A stretch of 64,000 nt of DNA from Halorubrum sp. GN11_10-6_MGM. Its GTDB lineage: Archaea; Halobacteriota; Halobacteria; Halobacteriales; Haloferacaceae. The notes under the pieces were generated by a model. It was not told where the DNA came from and searched no databases. It was given only the letters and a program-made list of their open reading frames with translations. A program made the translations under genes and the position numbers. The stretch is from NCBI RefSeq assembly GCF_005435165.1, contig NZ_SGUC01000005.1, positions 84,578 through 148,577 of the forward strand. Direction: 5' to 3'. This document shows, one piece after another, positions 34,304 to 43,170 of the stretch. Numbering within the stretch: position 1 is the stretch's first letter; each line of letters begins with the position of its first letter.

Positions 34304-35503
34304 TCACGACGTCTCTGCGCGGGAGTCGGCGGGCGCGGCGTCGGCGTCCGATCCGGGCGCTCCGACGTCCGAGTCGGGCGCACCGGCGTCCGAGCCCCGC
34401 GCCGACTCGCCGTCCGCCGGCGACGGCGCGGCGGCTGTCGTGACCGCCACGTCTCGTTTCGGGAACGGGATCTCGATCCCGGCGTCGCCGAGCGCCACGT
34501 ACAGCGCGCGGTTGAGCTGGTGTTGCGCGCGGCGGCGTCGGGTCGGCCCGTTCACCCAGCAGAGGATCTCGTACTGAAGCGCCGAGTCGCCGAACGAGCG
34601 GAACCGCGCCCGGGGTTTCGGCGAGTCGAGGACCAGCGGCTCGGCCGCCGCGACGTCCAGCGCCAGCGCCTCGAACTCGTCCACGTCGGTCCCGTAGGCG
34701 ACGCCGATCGGGATCCGCACGCGGCGGCGGCGCTGCGGAGCGGACTCGTTGGTCACCTTCGCGGCGTTGAGCGCCGCGTTCGGCACCGTCACCAGCACCT
34801 CGTCGCGGGTGAGCAGCGTCGTCGAGCGCACGCCGACCTTGATCACGGTTCCGGCCGTCCCGTCGTCGAGGACGATGTAGTCGCCGATCTTGTAGGTGTC
34901 GTCGAAGTACAGCGCGATCCCGCCGAAGAAGTTCGCCACGGTGTCTTTCGCGGCGAAGCCGACCGCGATGCCCGCGACCCCCGCCGCGCCGAGCAGCGGC
35001 GTGATCTCGATACCCCACAGCCACAGGAGGGTGCCGACGCTGCCGACGAGCACCGCGAGCGTCCAGACGTTCGAGAAGACCGGCGCGAAGTCGAACCGTC
35101 CGCCCTCCGCGTTGACCGCGGCGACGACCCGGTTCACGACGGTGTTCGCTGCGTACGCCCAGACGAGGACGATCACCGACAGCGACGGGCGCCCGAAGAC
35201 GGCGTCGAGCAGCCGCGGCTCCACGATCACCGACGCCCGCACCGCGGGGACCTGCGTGAGGACGTACACGCCCACGAGCGCGGCGGTGACGACGAGCGGC
35301 GCCCGCAGCGAGGCGATGACGATGTCGTCGTAGCCGGTGTCCGTGTGCGAGACGTAGCGCCGGGCGACCCGGAGGACGACGAACTCCATCCCCACGGCGG
35401 CGACGACGGAGACCACGAGGACCCCGACCGTCGCCTCGACCGCCGAGAACCCCTCGAACAGCGCCGTAAATCCACCAGACAGCGCCGCGGGCGACGGAAT
35501 CAT
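34304..35503 (-). CDS. Mechanosensitive channel of the MscS family
   Basis: This 399-residue protein has about four or five membrane spans; the pore-lining last helix GAAGVAGIAVGFAAKDTVANFFGG has the glycine/alanine pattern of MscS TM3. The beta domain follows with YKIGDYIVLDDGTAGTVIKVGVRSTTLL and VTVPNAALNAAKVTNES. The C-terminal 45 residues are a Ser/Ala/Asp-rich disordered tail. Such channels release solutes on osmotic downshock, relevant for a halophile. Start ATG at 35503. Confidence 0.92.
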   Translation of the reverse strand: MIPSPAALSGGFTALFEGFSAVEATVGVLVVSVVAAVGMEFVVLRVARRYVSHTDTGYDDIVIASLRAPLVVTAALVGVYVLTQVPAVRASVIVEPRLLDAVFGRPSLSVIVLVWAYAANTVVNRVVAAVNAEGGRFDFAPVFSNVWTLAVLVGSVGTLLWLWGIEITPLLGAAGVAGIAVGFAAKDTVANFFGGIALYFDDTYKIGDYIVLDDGTAGTVIKVGVRSTTLLTRDEVLVTVPNAALNAAKVTNESAPQRRRRVRIPIGVAYGTDVDEFEALALDVAAAEPLVLDSPKPRARFRSFGDSALQYEILCWVNGPTRRRRAQHQLNRALYVALGDAGIEIPFPKRDVAVTTAAAPSPADGESARGSDAGAPDSDVGAPGSDADAAPADSRAETS

Positions 35504-35614
35504 GTCACCCGAGACGCGGCAGCGTGAGATAACCGTTTCTACCGCGAAAACCCGGCCAGCGGACGGGCCAGCCGTAGAGAGCGTGCGGGTCGGCCGCCCC
35601 CGCGGAGCGCCCTC

Positions 35615-36892
35615 TCAGTCGAACCGCTTCCGGACGCTCTCGGCGTGGGCCTCTAACCCCTCCGCGTCGGCGAGCGTCGTGACCGTCTCCGAGAGGTCGC
35701 CGAGCGCGTCGCGGTTGAGGCGCTGGACCGTCGACGACCGGAGGAAGGTGTCGACGGAGAGCCCGCCGTAGCGCTTCGCGCCGCCGTTCGTCGGCAGCAC
35801 GTGGTTCGTCCCGGCGGCGTAGTCGCCCGCGGCGACGGGGGAGTAGGGGCCGAGGAAGACGGAGCCGGCGTTCGTGATCCGATCGAGGAGCGCCTCGTCG
35901 TCGGCGGCGACGATCGAGAGGTGTTCGGCGGCGTACTCCTCGGCGAACAGCACGGCCTCGGGCATCGACCGCGCGCACAAGACGCCGGAGGCCTCGTTGT
36001 CGAGCGCGGCGCGGATCGTCTCCTCGCGCTCGCGCTCGGCCGCCTGCTCGTCGACCGCGACCGCGACCGCGTCGGCGAGGTCGCGGTCGGCGGTGACCGC
36101 GACGACCGAGGCGTTCGGGTCGTGTTCGGCCTGCGCGACGAGGTCGGCGGCGACGAGCTCCGGGTCGGCGGTCTCGTCGGCGAGCACGAGCACCTCGCTC
36201 GGGCCGGCGAGGAAATCTATCTCGACGTCGCCCTGAACGATCGATTTGGCGGCGGTGACCCACTTGTTGCCCGGGCCGACCACCTTCTGCACCCGCGTCA
36301 CCGTCTCCGTCCCGTACGCGAGCGCCCCGATCGCCTGCGCGCCGCCGACCTGGTACACCGCGTCGGCGCCCGCCTCGTGGATCGCCGCGAGGGTGACCGG
36401 GTTCAACTCGTCGGCCGGCGGCGTCGCGACCGCGACGTGGTCGACGCCGGCGACGACCGCGGGGATGATCCCCATCAGCGCGCTGGAGGGGTACGCGGCC
36501 GCGCCGCCGGGCACGTACACTCCCACGCGGTCGATCGGGCGGAAGCGCCGCCCCAGCTCTCGACCGCCGAAGTCGTCCCGCCAGTCCTCGGGGCGCTGGC
36601 GCTCGTGGAACTCGCGCACGTTCGCGGCCGCCTCGCGGACCGCGTCGAGGACGGGGTCGTCAGCGTCGGCCAGTTCGTCGTGCGCCCGTTCGGCCGCGTC
36701 CGTCACGTCGATGTTGCCGACGGCGACGCCGTCGAACTCCTCGGCGAACTCGCGGACCGCGACGTCGCCCTCCTCGCGGACTCGGTCGACGATCCCGCGC
36801 ACGTCTTCGCGGACCCCCTCGACCCCGGCGTCGCGCTCGAAGAACGCGCGGCGCTCGGCCGGCGAGAGGTCCGCGACGGTTCGTACGTCCAT
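35615..36892 (-). CDS. hisD: Histidinol dehydrogenase
   Basis: This 425-residue enzyme catalyses the last two oxidations in histidine biosynthesis (histidinol to histidine, two NAD, zinc). Conserved stretches: RFRPIDRVGVYVPGGAAAYPSSALM, YQVGGAQAIGALAYGTETV, KVVGPGNKWVTAAK, IDFLAGPSEVLVLAD, QAEHDPNASV (zinc ligands Gln and His), the AEHLSI segment and the C-terminal GTNHVLPT. No other his genes are next to it. Full length, ATG at 36892. Confidence 0.97.
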   Translation of the reverse strand: MDVRTVADLSPAERRAFFERDAGVEGVREDVRGIVDRVREEGDVAVREFAEEFDGVAVGNIDVTDAAERAHDELADADDPVLDAVREAAANVREFHERQRPEDWRDDFGGRELGRRFRPIDRVGVYVPGGAAAYPSSALMGIIPAVVAGVDHVAVATPPADELNPVTLAAIHEAGADAVYQVGGAQAIGALAYGTETVTRVQKVVGPGNKWVTAAKSIVQGDVEIDFLAGPSEVLVLADETADPELVAADLVAQAEHDPNASVVAVTADRDLADAVAVAVDEQAAEREREETIRAALDNEASGVLCARSMPEAVLFAEEYAAEHLSIVAADDEALLDRITNAGSVFLGPYSPVAAGDYAAGTNHVLPTNGGAKRYGGLSVDTFLRSSTVQRLNRDALGDLSETVTTLADAEGLEAHAESVRKRFD

Positions 36893-37018
36893 ACGCGTCG
36901 TCGGAGGCGACGGGGCAAGGGCGTTCCGACTCGGTCGACGGCGGAGCGAACCGACCGCGGAGCGAACCGACCGCAGAGTCGACCCGACAGCCGGCCGAGC
37001 GACGCCCGCCCTCCCGAC

Positions 37019-37228
37019 TCACTCCAGCCGACGGATTCCGGTCACGTCGAGGAGAGCGAGGACGACCAAGGCGGCTAAGAGTGCGGCCGCCGCGAAGAGG
37101 ACGGGCGCGGACACGGCGACGGCGACGCCGTAGGGCGCCACCAGTCGGGTCGTGCCGCGGAGGAGGAAGGAGACGAACACGAGGCCGAACGCGGCGAACG
37201 CGAACGAGACGAACCGGGAGCGGTCCAT
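37019..37228 (-). CDS. Small two-helix membrane protein
   Basis: This 69-residue protein has a charged start (MDRSRF) and two hydrophobic helices (about 6-24 and 32-63) with a basic end (TGIRRLE). It is encoded eight bases downstream of the phytoene synthase stop on the same strand, so it is probably co-transcribed with crtB. Such a partner could help membrane anchoring of the isoprenoid enzyme, but that is speculation. No family recognised. Confidence 0.65.
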   Translation of the reverse strand: MDRSRFVSFAFAAFGLVFVSFLLRGTTRLVAPYGVAVAVSAPVLFAAAALLAALVVLALLDVTGIRRLE

Positions 37229-37236
37229 GCGACCGC

Positions 37237-38202
37237 TCAGTCCGTCTGCGGGACGCCCGTGCCGTGCGGGCCGTGCCCGTGGTGCTCGCGGCCGGGGTCG
37301 AACTCCGTACACATGTCGTAGAACACCGCCTCCGGGTCGCGGTTCCACTGCCACTTCCAGCGGGTGCGGACGAGCAGCGACAGCTTCCGGGTGAGCGACA
37401 GCTCCGGGGTCGTCGACACCGTGTCGTACCCGAGGTTTCGGATGAGTCGGTGGTGGTCGACGTACAGCACCGCCGCGAGCAGCACCGCGAGCTGGCAGTC
37501 CTCGGGGAGGTACTTGATCCCGGCGACGCCCTCCTCGTAGAGGCGCTCGGTGCGGGTCATCTCCTCGCGGATCGCGGCCGCGACGCTCTCGTCGAACTCC
37601 AAGTCGAGGATCTGTTCCTCGGTCACGCCGTGGCGCCGCAGCGTCTCCAGCGGGAGGTAGATCCGGTCGCGCTCGACGACGTCCTCGCGGACGTCCCGGA
37701 GGAAGTTCGTCATCTGGAACGCCTCGCCGAGCTTCGTGGCGTGCGGGAGCGCCACTGCCTCCTCCTCCGGGTCGAGGTCCATGATCGCGGTCATCATCCG
37801 GCCGACGGCGGCCGCGGAACCGTCCATGTACGCCTCCAGGTCCGCGTACGTCTCGTACCGGTCGGTGTCGATGTCGCTCTCCATCGCGTCCACGAACGAG
37901 TGGACGTCCCCGTCGGGGATGTCGTTGCGCTCGCACACCTCCGCGAACGCCTCCAACACGGGGTCGTCGGTCGGCTCCTCACCGAGCGCTGCCGACCGGA
38001 GCCGGTCGAGTTCGGTCCGCTGCTCGGCGGGCGGCGCGGTGTCCTCGGCGTCGACGACCTCGTCGGCGATCCGGAAGAACCCGTACAGCACGTACGTCGG
38101 ATGGCGAATTCGCTTCGGCAGCAGCCGGGTGGCGACGTGGAACGTCTTCCCGGTGCGCCGCTGGATCCGCTTGCTCCGGGCAACCTGCGTTTGGTCTACC
38201 AT
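37237..38202 (-). CDS. crtB: Phytoene synthase
   Basis: This 321-residue isoprenyl synthase joins two geranylgeranyl diphosphates to phytoene, the first step toward bacterioruberin carotenoids and retinal. Both aspartate-rich sites are visible: DEVVD (47-51) and the second in NFLRDVREDVVERDRIYLP. The helix pattern LPKRIRHPTYVLYGFFRIADE is standard for haloarchaeal CrtB. The C-terminus has a His/Gly-rich tail (REHHGHGPHGTG). The small membrane protein gene follows eight bases on. Confidence 0.95.
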   Translation of the reverse strand: MVDQTQVARSKRIQRRTGKTFHVATRLLPKRIRHPTYVLYGFFRIADEVVDAEDTAPPAEQRTELDRLRSAALGEEPTDDPVLEAFAEVCERNDIPDGDVHSFVDAMESDIDTDRYETYADLEAYMDGSAAAVGRMMTAIMDLDPEEEAVALPHATKLGEAFQMTNFLRDVREDVVERDRIYLPLETLRRHGVTEEQILDLEFDESVAAAIREEMTRTERLYEEGVAGIKYLPEDCQLAVLLAAVLYVDHHRLIRNLGYDTVSTTPELSLTRKLSLLVRTRWKWQWNRDPEAVFYDMCTEFDPGREHHGHGPHGTGVPQTD

Positions 38203-38367
38203 GTTGACCCCGAGCGGCCGGCGCGGAGGGTCAGGTACGGGTCGCCCATCATGGAAGAAAAGTCGGCCTCCAAGAACATAACAGTTCGCACGACACAGTT
38301 TGGGCCCCGGTCGCTCCCGACGGTTCTGGCGCCGCCTCGGGGCGGTGCGCGAACTGACCGGCGGCGT

Positions 38368-38422
38368 AGTGGAACGCCGTTCGACCGCTCAGTGGAACGC
38401 CGTTTGATCGCTTAGTAGAACG
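38368..38422 (+). repeat. 23-bp tandem repeat at the end of the zinc-finger gene
   Basis: Two 23-base units (AGTGGAACGCCGTTCGACCGC and a close copy starting 38391) are followed by a partial third (AGTAGAACG) that includes the last codons and stop of the 43-residue zinc-finger gene. The repeats look like tandem duplication spreading from that gene's 3' end. Confidence 0.8.
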
Positions 38423-38543
38423 TGTCGCTACAGTCGTAGACGACGCCGTGCGACGGGCAGACGTACTTACAGTGTCGGTGGTACATCGGCGTCTCGCAGA
38501 CCGGGCACGGGCGACCGCCGTTCTCCGGGGGGTCGTCGCTCAC
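38412..38543 (-). CDS. Very small zinc-finger protein (43 residues)
   Basis: From a GTG at 38543 this 43-residue protein reads SDDPPENGGRPCPVCETPM, then YHRHCKYVCPSHGVVYDCSDTFY. It has C-P-V-C at 13-16 and Cys at 25, 29 and 38 plus His at 22, 24 and 32, so it probably binds one zinc. It belongs to the type of haloarchaeal CPxCG-related micro-proteins. No long frame covers it; the composition and spacing of cysteines argue that it is real. It is encoded upstream of crtB on the same strand. Confidence 0.7.
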   Translation of the reverse strand: MSDDPPENGGRPCPVCETPMYHRHCKYVCPSHGVVYDCSDTFY

Positions 38544-38610
38544 GGCGGAGGGACGTGGGCGAGGGAGAAAACCCTGTCCGATATCGACCGCGCTGTACCA
38601 CCTGACCAGT

Positions 38611-38678
38611 CAGTCGTCGAGGTCGAGACGGAAGCGGATCTCGGTCAGTCGTCGAGGTCGACCCGGAAGCGGATCGGT
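38611..38678 (+). repeat. 33-35 bp tandem repeat
   Basis: Two units (38611-38645 and 38646-38678) start CAGTCGTCGAGGTCGA and end in GGAAGCGGATC plus a short tail. A third start, CAGTCGTC, coincides with the last codons of the exported-protein gene that follows. As with the 38368 array, the repeat begins at a gene's 3' end. Confidence 0.8.
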
Positions 38679-39229
38679 CAGTCGTCCGCCAGTCGGTCGT
38701 ACACCGATCGGGCCACCGACTCCTCGCCGAACGGGAGCGTCAACACGCCCGGCCACTCGGAGTCGGTGAGGGCGTCGACCGTCTCCCGGTCGAGTTCGAC
38801 GCGCCTGACCTCGGTGCCGTCGAGCGTCATCGACACCACGAACGCCGCCGGGTCGTCGGTCGCGCCCGCCTCGTCGAGGCGGCGCCGAAGCGAGTCGATC
38901 CCGTCGTCGGAGAGCACGACCTGAACGAGGAACTCCCCGTCCTCGGCGAAGACGCCCTTAACCCGGTCGAGGTCGCTCGCGTCGAACAGGAGGGCGTCCG
39001 TGTCGTCGTCCCCGATCAGCCGCGCGACGAACGGCGCGTCCGCGTCGACGGCGGCCGATTCCGGCCCCTCGTCGCCCGCGTTCGACTCGCCGGCCGGAGC
39101 CGGGCCGTCGCCGCCGATGCCGCCGAGCGCCTCGCCGTCCGTCACCGTCGCCGCGCCCGCGAAGCCGACGGCGCCGACCGCACAGACCGCGCCGAGGCCG
39201 CCGAGCACGCCTCGCCGAGAGATGTCCAT
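38678..39229 (-). CDS. Tat-exported protein of unknown function
   Basis: This 183-residue protein has a twin-arginine signal (SRRGVLGGLGAVCAVGAVGFAGAA, cut here to the motif SRRGVL with a following hydrophobic helix of about 20 residues). An acidic Gly/Glu linker follows to about residue 65. The remaining 115 residues (FVARLIGDDD to SVYDRLADD) are a mixed alpha/beta domain; the VVLSDDGIDSLRRRLDEAG and MTLDGTEVRRVEL pattern is reminiscent of the periplasmic head domain of SecD, a weak resemblance. Single gene with its own promoter region. Confidence 0.65.
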   Translation of the reverse strand: MDISRRGVLGGLGAVCAVGAVGFAGAATVTDGEALGGIGGDGPAPAGESNAGDEGPESAAVDADAPFVARLIGDDDTDALLFDASDLDRVKGVFAEDGEFLVQVVLSDDGIDSLRRRLDEAGATDDPAAFVVSMTLDGTEVRRVELDRETVDALTDSEWPGVLTLPFGEESVARSVYDRLADD

Positions 39230-39356
39230 ACCTCGCGGTTCCGGTGAGCGGTAAAAAGGGTTACACGCCGATTATCACGCGGGGCAACCGGCGGCGACGG
39301 GGGCAACCGGCGGTGATGGCAGGGGCTACCGACTCCAAGGAGCGAGGATCGGCTGA

Positions 39357-39935
39357 CTACGCCGACGCGAAGGCCACCTCGTCGCGGGAGGCCGTCTCGC
39401 CGAACAGCCAGTCGGCGTGGTCGACGGCGTACTCGCGGTGCTCCTCGGTGATGTAGCCGAGCGCGTCCTCGACGACGACGGGGCGGTAGTCCCGGAGCCC
39501 CGCGCTGCCGGCGGTGTGGAGGACGCAGACGTTCGCGAGCGTCCCGCAGATCAGCAGGTCGTCGATTCCGTGCGCGTCGAGGTACCCCTCCAGATCGGTC
39601 TGATAGAAGGCGTCGTACGTGTGCTTCTCGACGACGTGGTCGTCGTCGCGCACGTCGAGGTCGGCGACGAGTTCGGCGTCCCACGACCCCTCGACGACGT
39701 GTTCGCCCCACCGGTCGAACTCGTCGTAGTAGTGCGCCTCGTCGAACTGCTCGGGCGGGTGGACGTCGCGGGTGTACACGACGCTCGCGCCGGCGTCGCG
39801 GGCGCGCTCGACGAGCGCCGTGACGGGCTCGACCGCAGCCTCGCTCGGCTCGGCGTAGAGGCTCCCGTCGGGGTGACAGAAGCCGTTTTGCATGTCGACG
39901 ACGACAACCGCGGTCTCGGTCGGATCGAACGCCAT
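39357..39935 (-). CDS. pncA: Nicotinamidase/isochorismatase-family hydrolase
   Basis: This 192-residue protein has the isochorismatase fold with the catalytic triad visible: Asp14 in VVDMQNGFC, Lys in VVEKHTYDAF and Cys in CGTLANVCVL. The metal-binding DVHPPEQF region suggests nicotinamidase, which deamidates nicotinamide to nicotinate for NAD salvage. The nicotinate phosphoribosyltransferase gene lies 2 kb away, which supports this assignment. It is divergent from the metallopeptidase-like gene. Confidence 0.82.
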   Translation of the reverse strand: MAFDPTETAVVVVDMQNGFCHPDGSLYAEPSEAAVEPVTALVERARDAGASVVYTRDVHPPEQFDEAHYYDEFDRWGEHVVEGSWDAELVADLDVRDDDHVVEKHTYDAFYQTDLEGYLDAHGIDDLLICGTLANVCVLHTAGSAGLRDYRPVVVEDALGYITEEHREYAVDHADWLFGETASRDEVAFASA

Positions 39936-40127
39936 ACCGGGAGTTGGGACGGACCCCTCAAAAACCGTCGTCCCCCGCGAGCGCGGGCGACGACCGACCG
40001 GCCGCCGCGCCTACGGGAGACGGCGGGAATCCGACGCGGTCGTGGTCGACCGGGCGTCGAAAAATCCGCCGGCCGCGGCGCCGAAGGAAGCGACAAACTA
40101 CTTACCGAGGCGTCCGATACGATTCGT

Positions 40128-41909
40128 ATGCGACGGGTTCTCACCCTCTCGACCGCGGCTGCGGCCGTCGCCGCGCTCGCCGTCCTGTGTGTCGCGTTTA
40201 CCGCCGGCGTCGCCGCCGCGGACGCCGGCGCGGTCCCCGCCGCGTCCGCCGGAAACGGCCCCGTGACGTCGGACGCAGTTCCCTCCGCGTCGGCCGAGGA
40301 GTGCGATCCGGGCGACGGCACCGAGCTGGTCGGCTGCTGGAACGGGACCCACTACGAGGAGTCGGTCGATTTCGCGGAGACCGACGGCCTCAACGAGACC
40401 CAGCTTGAGGCCCTGACGGACCTGACGATGGCCCGGGTCGAGCACGTCCGACAGCGCCCCTTCAAGCGGGACGTGCCGGTCGAGACGGTGACGCGCAGCG
40501 AGTACGCCAACGACACCGCGAGCGGCGGGAACGGCTCGGCGGCGTTCCGTCGCTGGAACGATCAGGTGTGGGAGGCCCTGTTCGTCGTCGGCGACGAGAC
40601 GGACGCGAACGACGAGATCGACTCGGTGTTCGGCGGCGCGGTCTCCGGCTTCTACTCGCCGGCCGAAGACCGGATCGTCATCGTCGTCCCCGACGGCGAG
40701 TCCCCCGACATCGACCCCTCGACGCTCGCACACGAGCTGCTCCACGCGATGCAAGACCAGTACCACGACCTCACTAGACCCCGATACGTCGGCGTCACGC
40801 AGGACGGAGACCTCGCGGTCGACGGGATAATCGAGGGGGAGGCGGTCCACGTCGAGGAGCGGTACGCCGCTCGCTGCGCGGACAACTGGACCTGCGCCGA
40901 GGCGCCCGAGAGCGGCGGGGGCGGCGGCTCCGGGGCCGAGTTCAACTTCGGCATCCTCCAGACCGTCCTCCAGCCCTACGGCGACGGCGCGCTGTACGTC
41001 CGCGAGCTCCGCGACGAGGGCGGGTGGGCGGCGGTCAACGCGACGATGAACGACCCGCCCGAGTCGACCGCGGAGGTCATCCACCGGAACCCCGACTACG
41101 AGGAGGGGAACGTCACGTTCCAGGACGCCGCGACCGGCGGCTGGGAAACGTACCCGGACCAGGGGGTCGACGGCGCGGAGACCGCGGGCGAGGCGTCGAT
41201 GTTCGTGATGTTCTGGTACCAGAGCCTGGAGTACGGACACGCCGTGTTGGAGCCCGACGCGACCGCCCAGCAGAACGTCCAGATCCACCTCGACACCGAG
41301 GCGAACCTCGAGACGCGGGCGGTCTACAACTACGCGCACCCCGTGACCGACGGGTGGGCCGGCGACGAGCTGTACCCCTACCGGAACGGCGACCGCGACG
41401 GCTACGTCTGGGCGACGGAGTGGCAGACCGCGGACGACGCCGCGGCGTTCCGCGACGCCTACGTCCGGATGCTGACCGCCCGGGGCGACGGCGAGTTCGC
41501 GGACGGGACCGTCTACGAGATCGGCGGGGAGAGCGACTTCCCCGGGGCGTACGCCGTCGTGCGCAACGGGACGAGCGTGACGATCACCCACGCGCCCTCG
41601 CCGGCGGGCGTCCTCGAACTCCGCCCGAACGCCGACCTCGCGCTCCCCGACGCCGACGGCGAGAACGGAACCGACGGAACCGACGGAACCGACGACACCG
41701 GCGGCGACACCGACACTGACGGGAGCGACGGGACGAGCGGCGACGGGGCGAGCGACGACGACGGGGACGGCGCGAACGGGAGCGACGGGTCCGGCGACGG
41801 GACCGGCAGCGACGGAGACACCGGCGCCAGCGCTCCCGGGTTCGGTGTCGTCGCGGCGCTGGTCGCCCTCGTGACCGCGCTCGGGCTGTCCGCGCGGCGG
41901 TCGACCTAG
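40128..41909 (+). CDS. Secreted HExxH surface protein with PGF-CTERM-like anchor
   Basis: This 593-residue protein has a Sec-type signal peptide (residues 1-32), an extracellular domain and a C-terminal Ser/Gly/Asp/Thr-rich stalk (about residues 510-565) ending in APGFGVVAALVALVTALGL plus basic residues, a PGF-CTERM-type sorting signal. The zinc-protease-like motif HELLHAMQDQY (about residue 202) is followed some 35 residues later by EGEAVHVEERY, compatible with a gluzincin-type third ligand. It resembles the haloarchaeal Hvo_1808 family of surface proteins. Whether it cleaves peptides is not known. Start ATG at 40128. Confidence 0.82.
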   Translation: MRRVLTLSTAAAAVAALAVLCVAFTAGVAAADAGAVPAASAGNGPVTSDAVPSASAEECDPGDGTELVGCWNGTHYEESVDFAETDGLNETQLEALTDLTMARVEHVRQRPFKRDVPVETVTRSEYANDTASGGNGSAAFRRWNDQVWEALFVVGDETDANDEIDSVFGGAVSGFYSPAEDRIVIVVPDGESPDIDPSTLAHELLHAMQDQYHDLTRPRYVGVTQDGDLAVDGIIEGEAVHVEERYAARCADNWTCAEAPESGGGGGSGAEFNFGILQTVLQPYGDGALYVRELRDEGGWAAVNATMNDPPESTAEVIHRNPDYEEGNVTFQDAATGGWETYPDQGVDGAETAGEASMFVMFWYQSLEYGHAVLEPDATAQQNVQIHLDTEANLETRAVYNYAHPVTDGWAGDELYPYRNGDRDGYVWATEWQTADDAAAFRDAYVRMLTARGDGEFADGTVYEIGGESDFPGAYAVVRNGTSVTITHAPSPAGVLELRPNADLALPDADGENGTDGTDGTDDTGGDTDTDGSDGTSGDGASDDDGDGANGSDGSGDGTGSDGDTGASAPGFGVVAALVALVTALGLSARRST

Positions 41910-41988
41910 CCGGGCGCTCGTTCTCCGAGGGGACTGGCCGCCGCCGCGACACGGGTGGCTTTTCGTCCCCGCAGCCGAACCATCCGGC

Positions 41989-43149
41989 ATGAGCGAGTTC
42001 GACATCGTCGACGCGGCCGCGATCCGAGAGGGCCGCGCGACCGACGCGTACTTCGAGCGGACCGAGGCGGCGCTGGAGGCGGCGGGCCGGAATCCCCGCG
42101 TCGTCGCCGAGGTGACCGCGGACCAGTTCCCGGACGGGGAGTTCGAGCTGTTCGCGGGACTCGACGACGCCGTCGAACTGCTCGCCGACCGCGAGGTCGA
42201 CGTCGACGCGATCCCGGAGGGCCGCCTGTTCGACGGCGGACCGGTGATGCGGATCGAGGGGCCGTACCTGGAGTTCGCGCGGCTGGAGACGTCGCTGCTC
42301 GGCTTCCTCTCGCACGCGTCGGGGATGGCGACGGCGGCGCTCGACTGTCGGGTCGCCGCGCCCGAGTCGTCGGTGCTCTCGTTCGGGGCGCGACACGTCC
42401 ACCCGGCGATGACCGCGGCGGTGGAGCGCTCGGCGCTGGTGGCGGGCTTCGACGGCTTCTCGCACGTCGCCGCGGGCGACCTGATCGGCCGCGAGGCGTC
42501 GGGGACGATGCCGCACGCGCTCGCCATCTGCTTCGGGCGGGGCGCACAGGAGGCCGCGTGGCGCGCCTACGACGAGGGCGTCCCCGCGGACGCACCCCGG
42601 ATCGCGCTGTGTGACACCTACTCCGACGAGGTCGACGAGGTCCTCCGCGCGGTCGAGACCCTCGGCGACGACCTCGACGGCGTCCGTCTCGACACGACGG
42701 GCTCCCGGCGCGGCGACTTCAGACACATCGTCCGCGAGGTACAGTGGGAACTCGACGCGCGGGGTCACGGGGACGTCGACGTGTACGTCTCGGGCGGGCT
42801 CGGCCCCGACGACCTCCGCGAGCTCCGCGACGTGGTCGACGGGTTCGGCGTCGGCGGGTACGTTTCCAACGCCGACCCGGTCGACTTCGCGCTCGACCTC
42901 GTCGCCGTCGACGGCGAGCCGGCGGCCAAGCGGGGGAAGCTCTCGGGCGCGAAAGACGTGTATCGCACGGCGGACGGCGCGCACGCGGTCGGGCTCGCGG
43001 ACCGCTCGGGACCCGAGGGCGCCGAGTCGCTCTTCGAACCCGTGATCCGCGACGGCGAGGTCGTCGCCGACGAGGCGTTCGATCTGTCGGCGGCGACGGA
43101 GCGGGCGCTCGCGGACGCGGAGGCGGTCGGGTACGGGTCGGACGACTGA
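41989..43149 (+). CDS. Nicotinate phosphoribosyltransferase
   Basis: This 386-residue enzyme joins nicotinate to PRPP to give nicotinate mononucleotide in NAD salvage. Segments MRIEGPYLEFARLETSLLGFLSHASGMATAAL, SFGARHVHPAMTA, VAAGDLIGREASGTMPHAL and DGVRLDTTGSRRGDFRHIVREVQW with VYVSGGLGPDDLREL match the NadC-like type II archaeal family. The nicotinamidase gene lies upstream in the opposite direction across the surface protein, so the two may supply one pathway. Confidence 0.9.
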   Translation: MSEFDIVDAAAIREGRATDAYFERTEAALEAAGRNPRVVAEVTADQFPDGEFELFAGLDDAVELLADREVDVDAIPEGRLFDGGPVMRIEGPYLEFARLETSLLGFLSHASGMATAALDCRVAAPESSVLSFGARHVHPAMTAAVERSALVAGFDGFSHVAAGDLIGREASGTMPHALAICFGRGAQEAAWRAYDEGVPADAPRIALCDTYSDEVDEVLRAVETLGDDLDGVRLDTTGSRRGDFRHIVREVQWELDARGHGDVDVYVSGGLGPDDLRELRDVVDGFGVGGYVSNADPVDFALDLVAVDGEPAAKRGKLSGAKDVYRTADGAHAVGLADRSGPEGAESLFEPVIRDGEVVADEAFDLSAATERALADAEAVGYGSDD

Positions 43150-43170
43150 GAAGGAAACGGGAGTCCGGTG

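Noticed and set aside
40098..42527. An 809-residue open frame on the minus strand
   Set aside because: It is antisense to the HExxH surface protein and part of the NAPRTase gene, with no motif.
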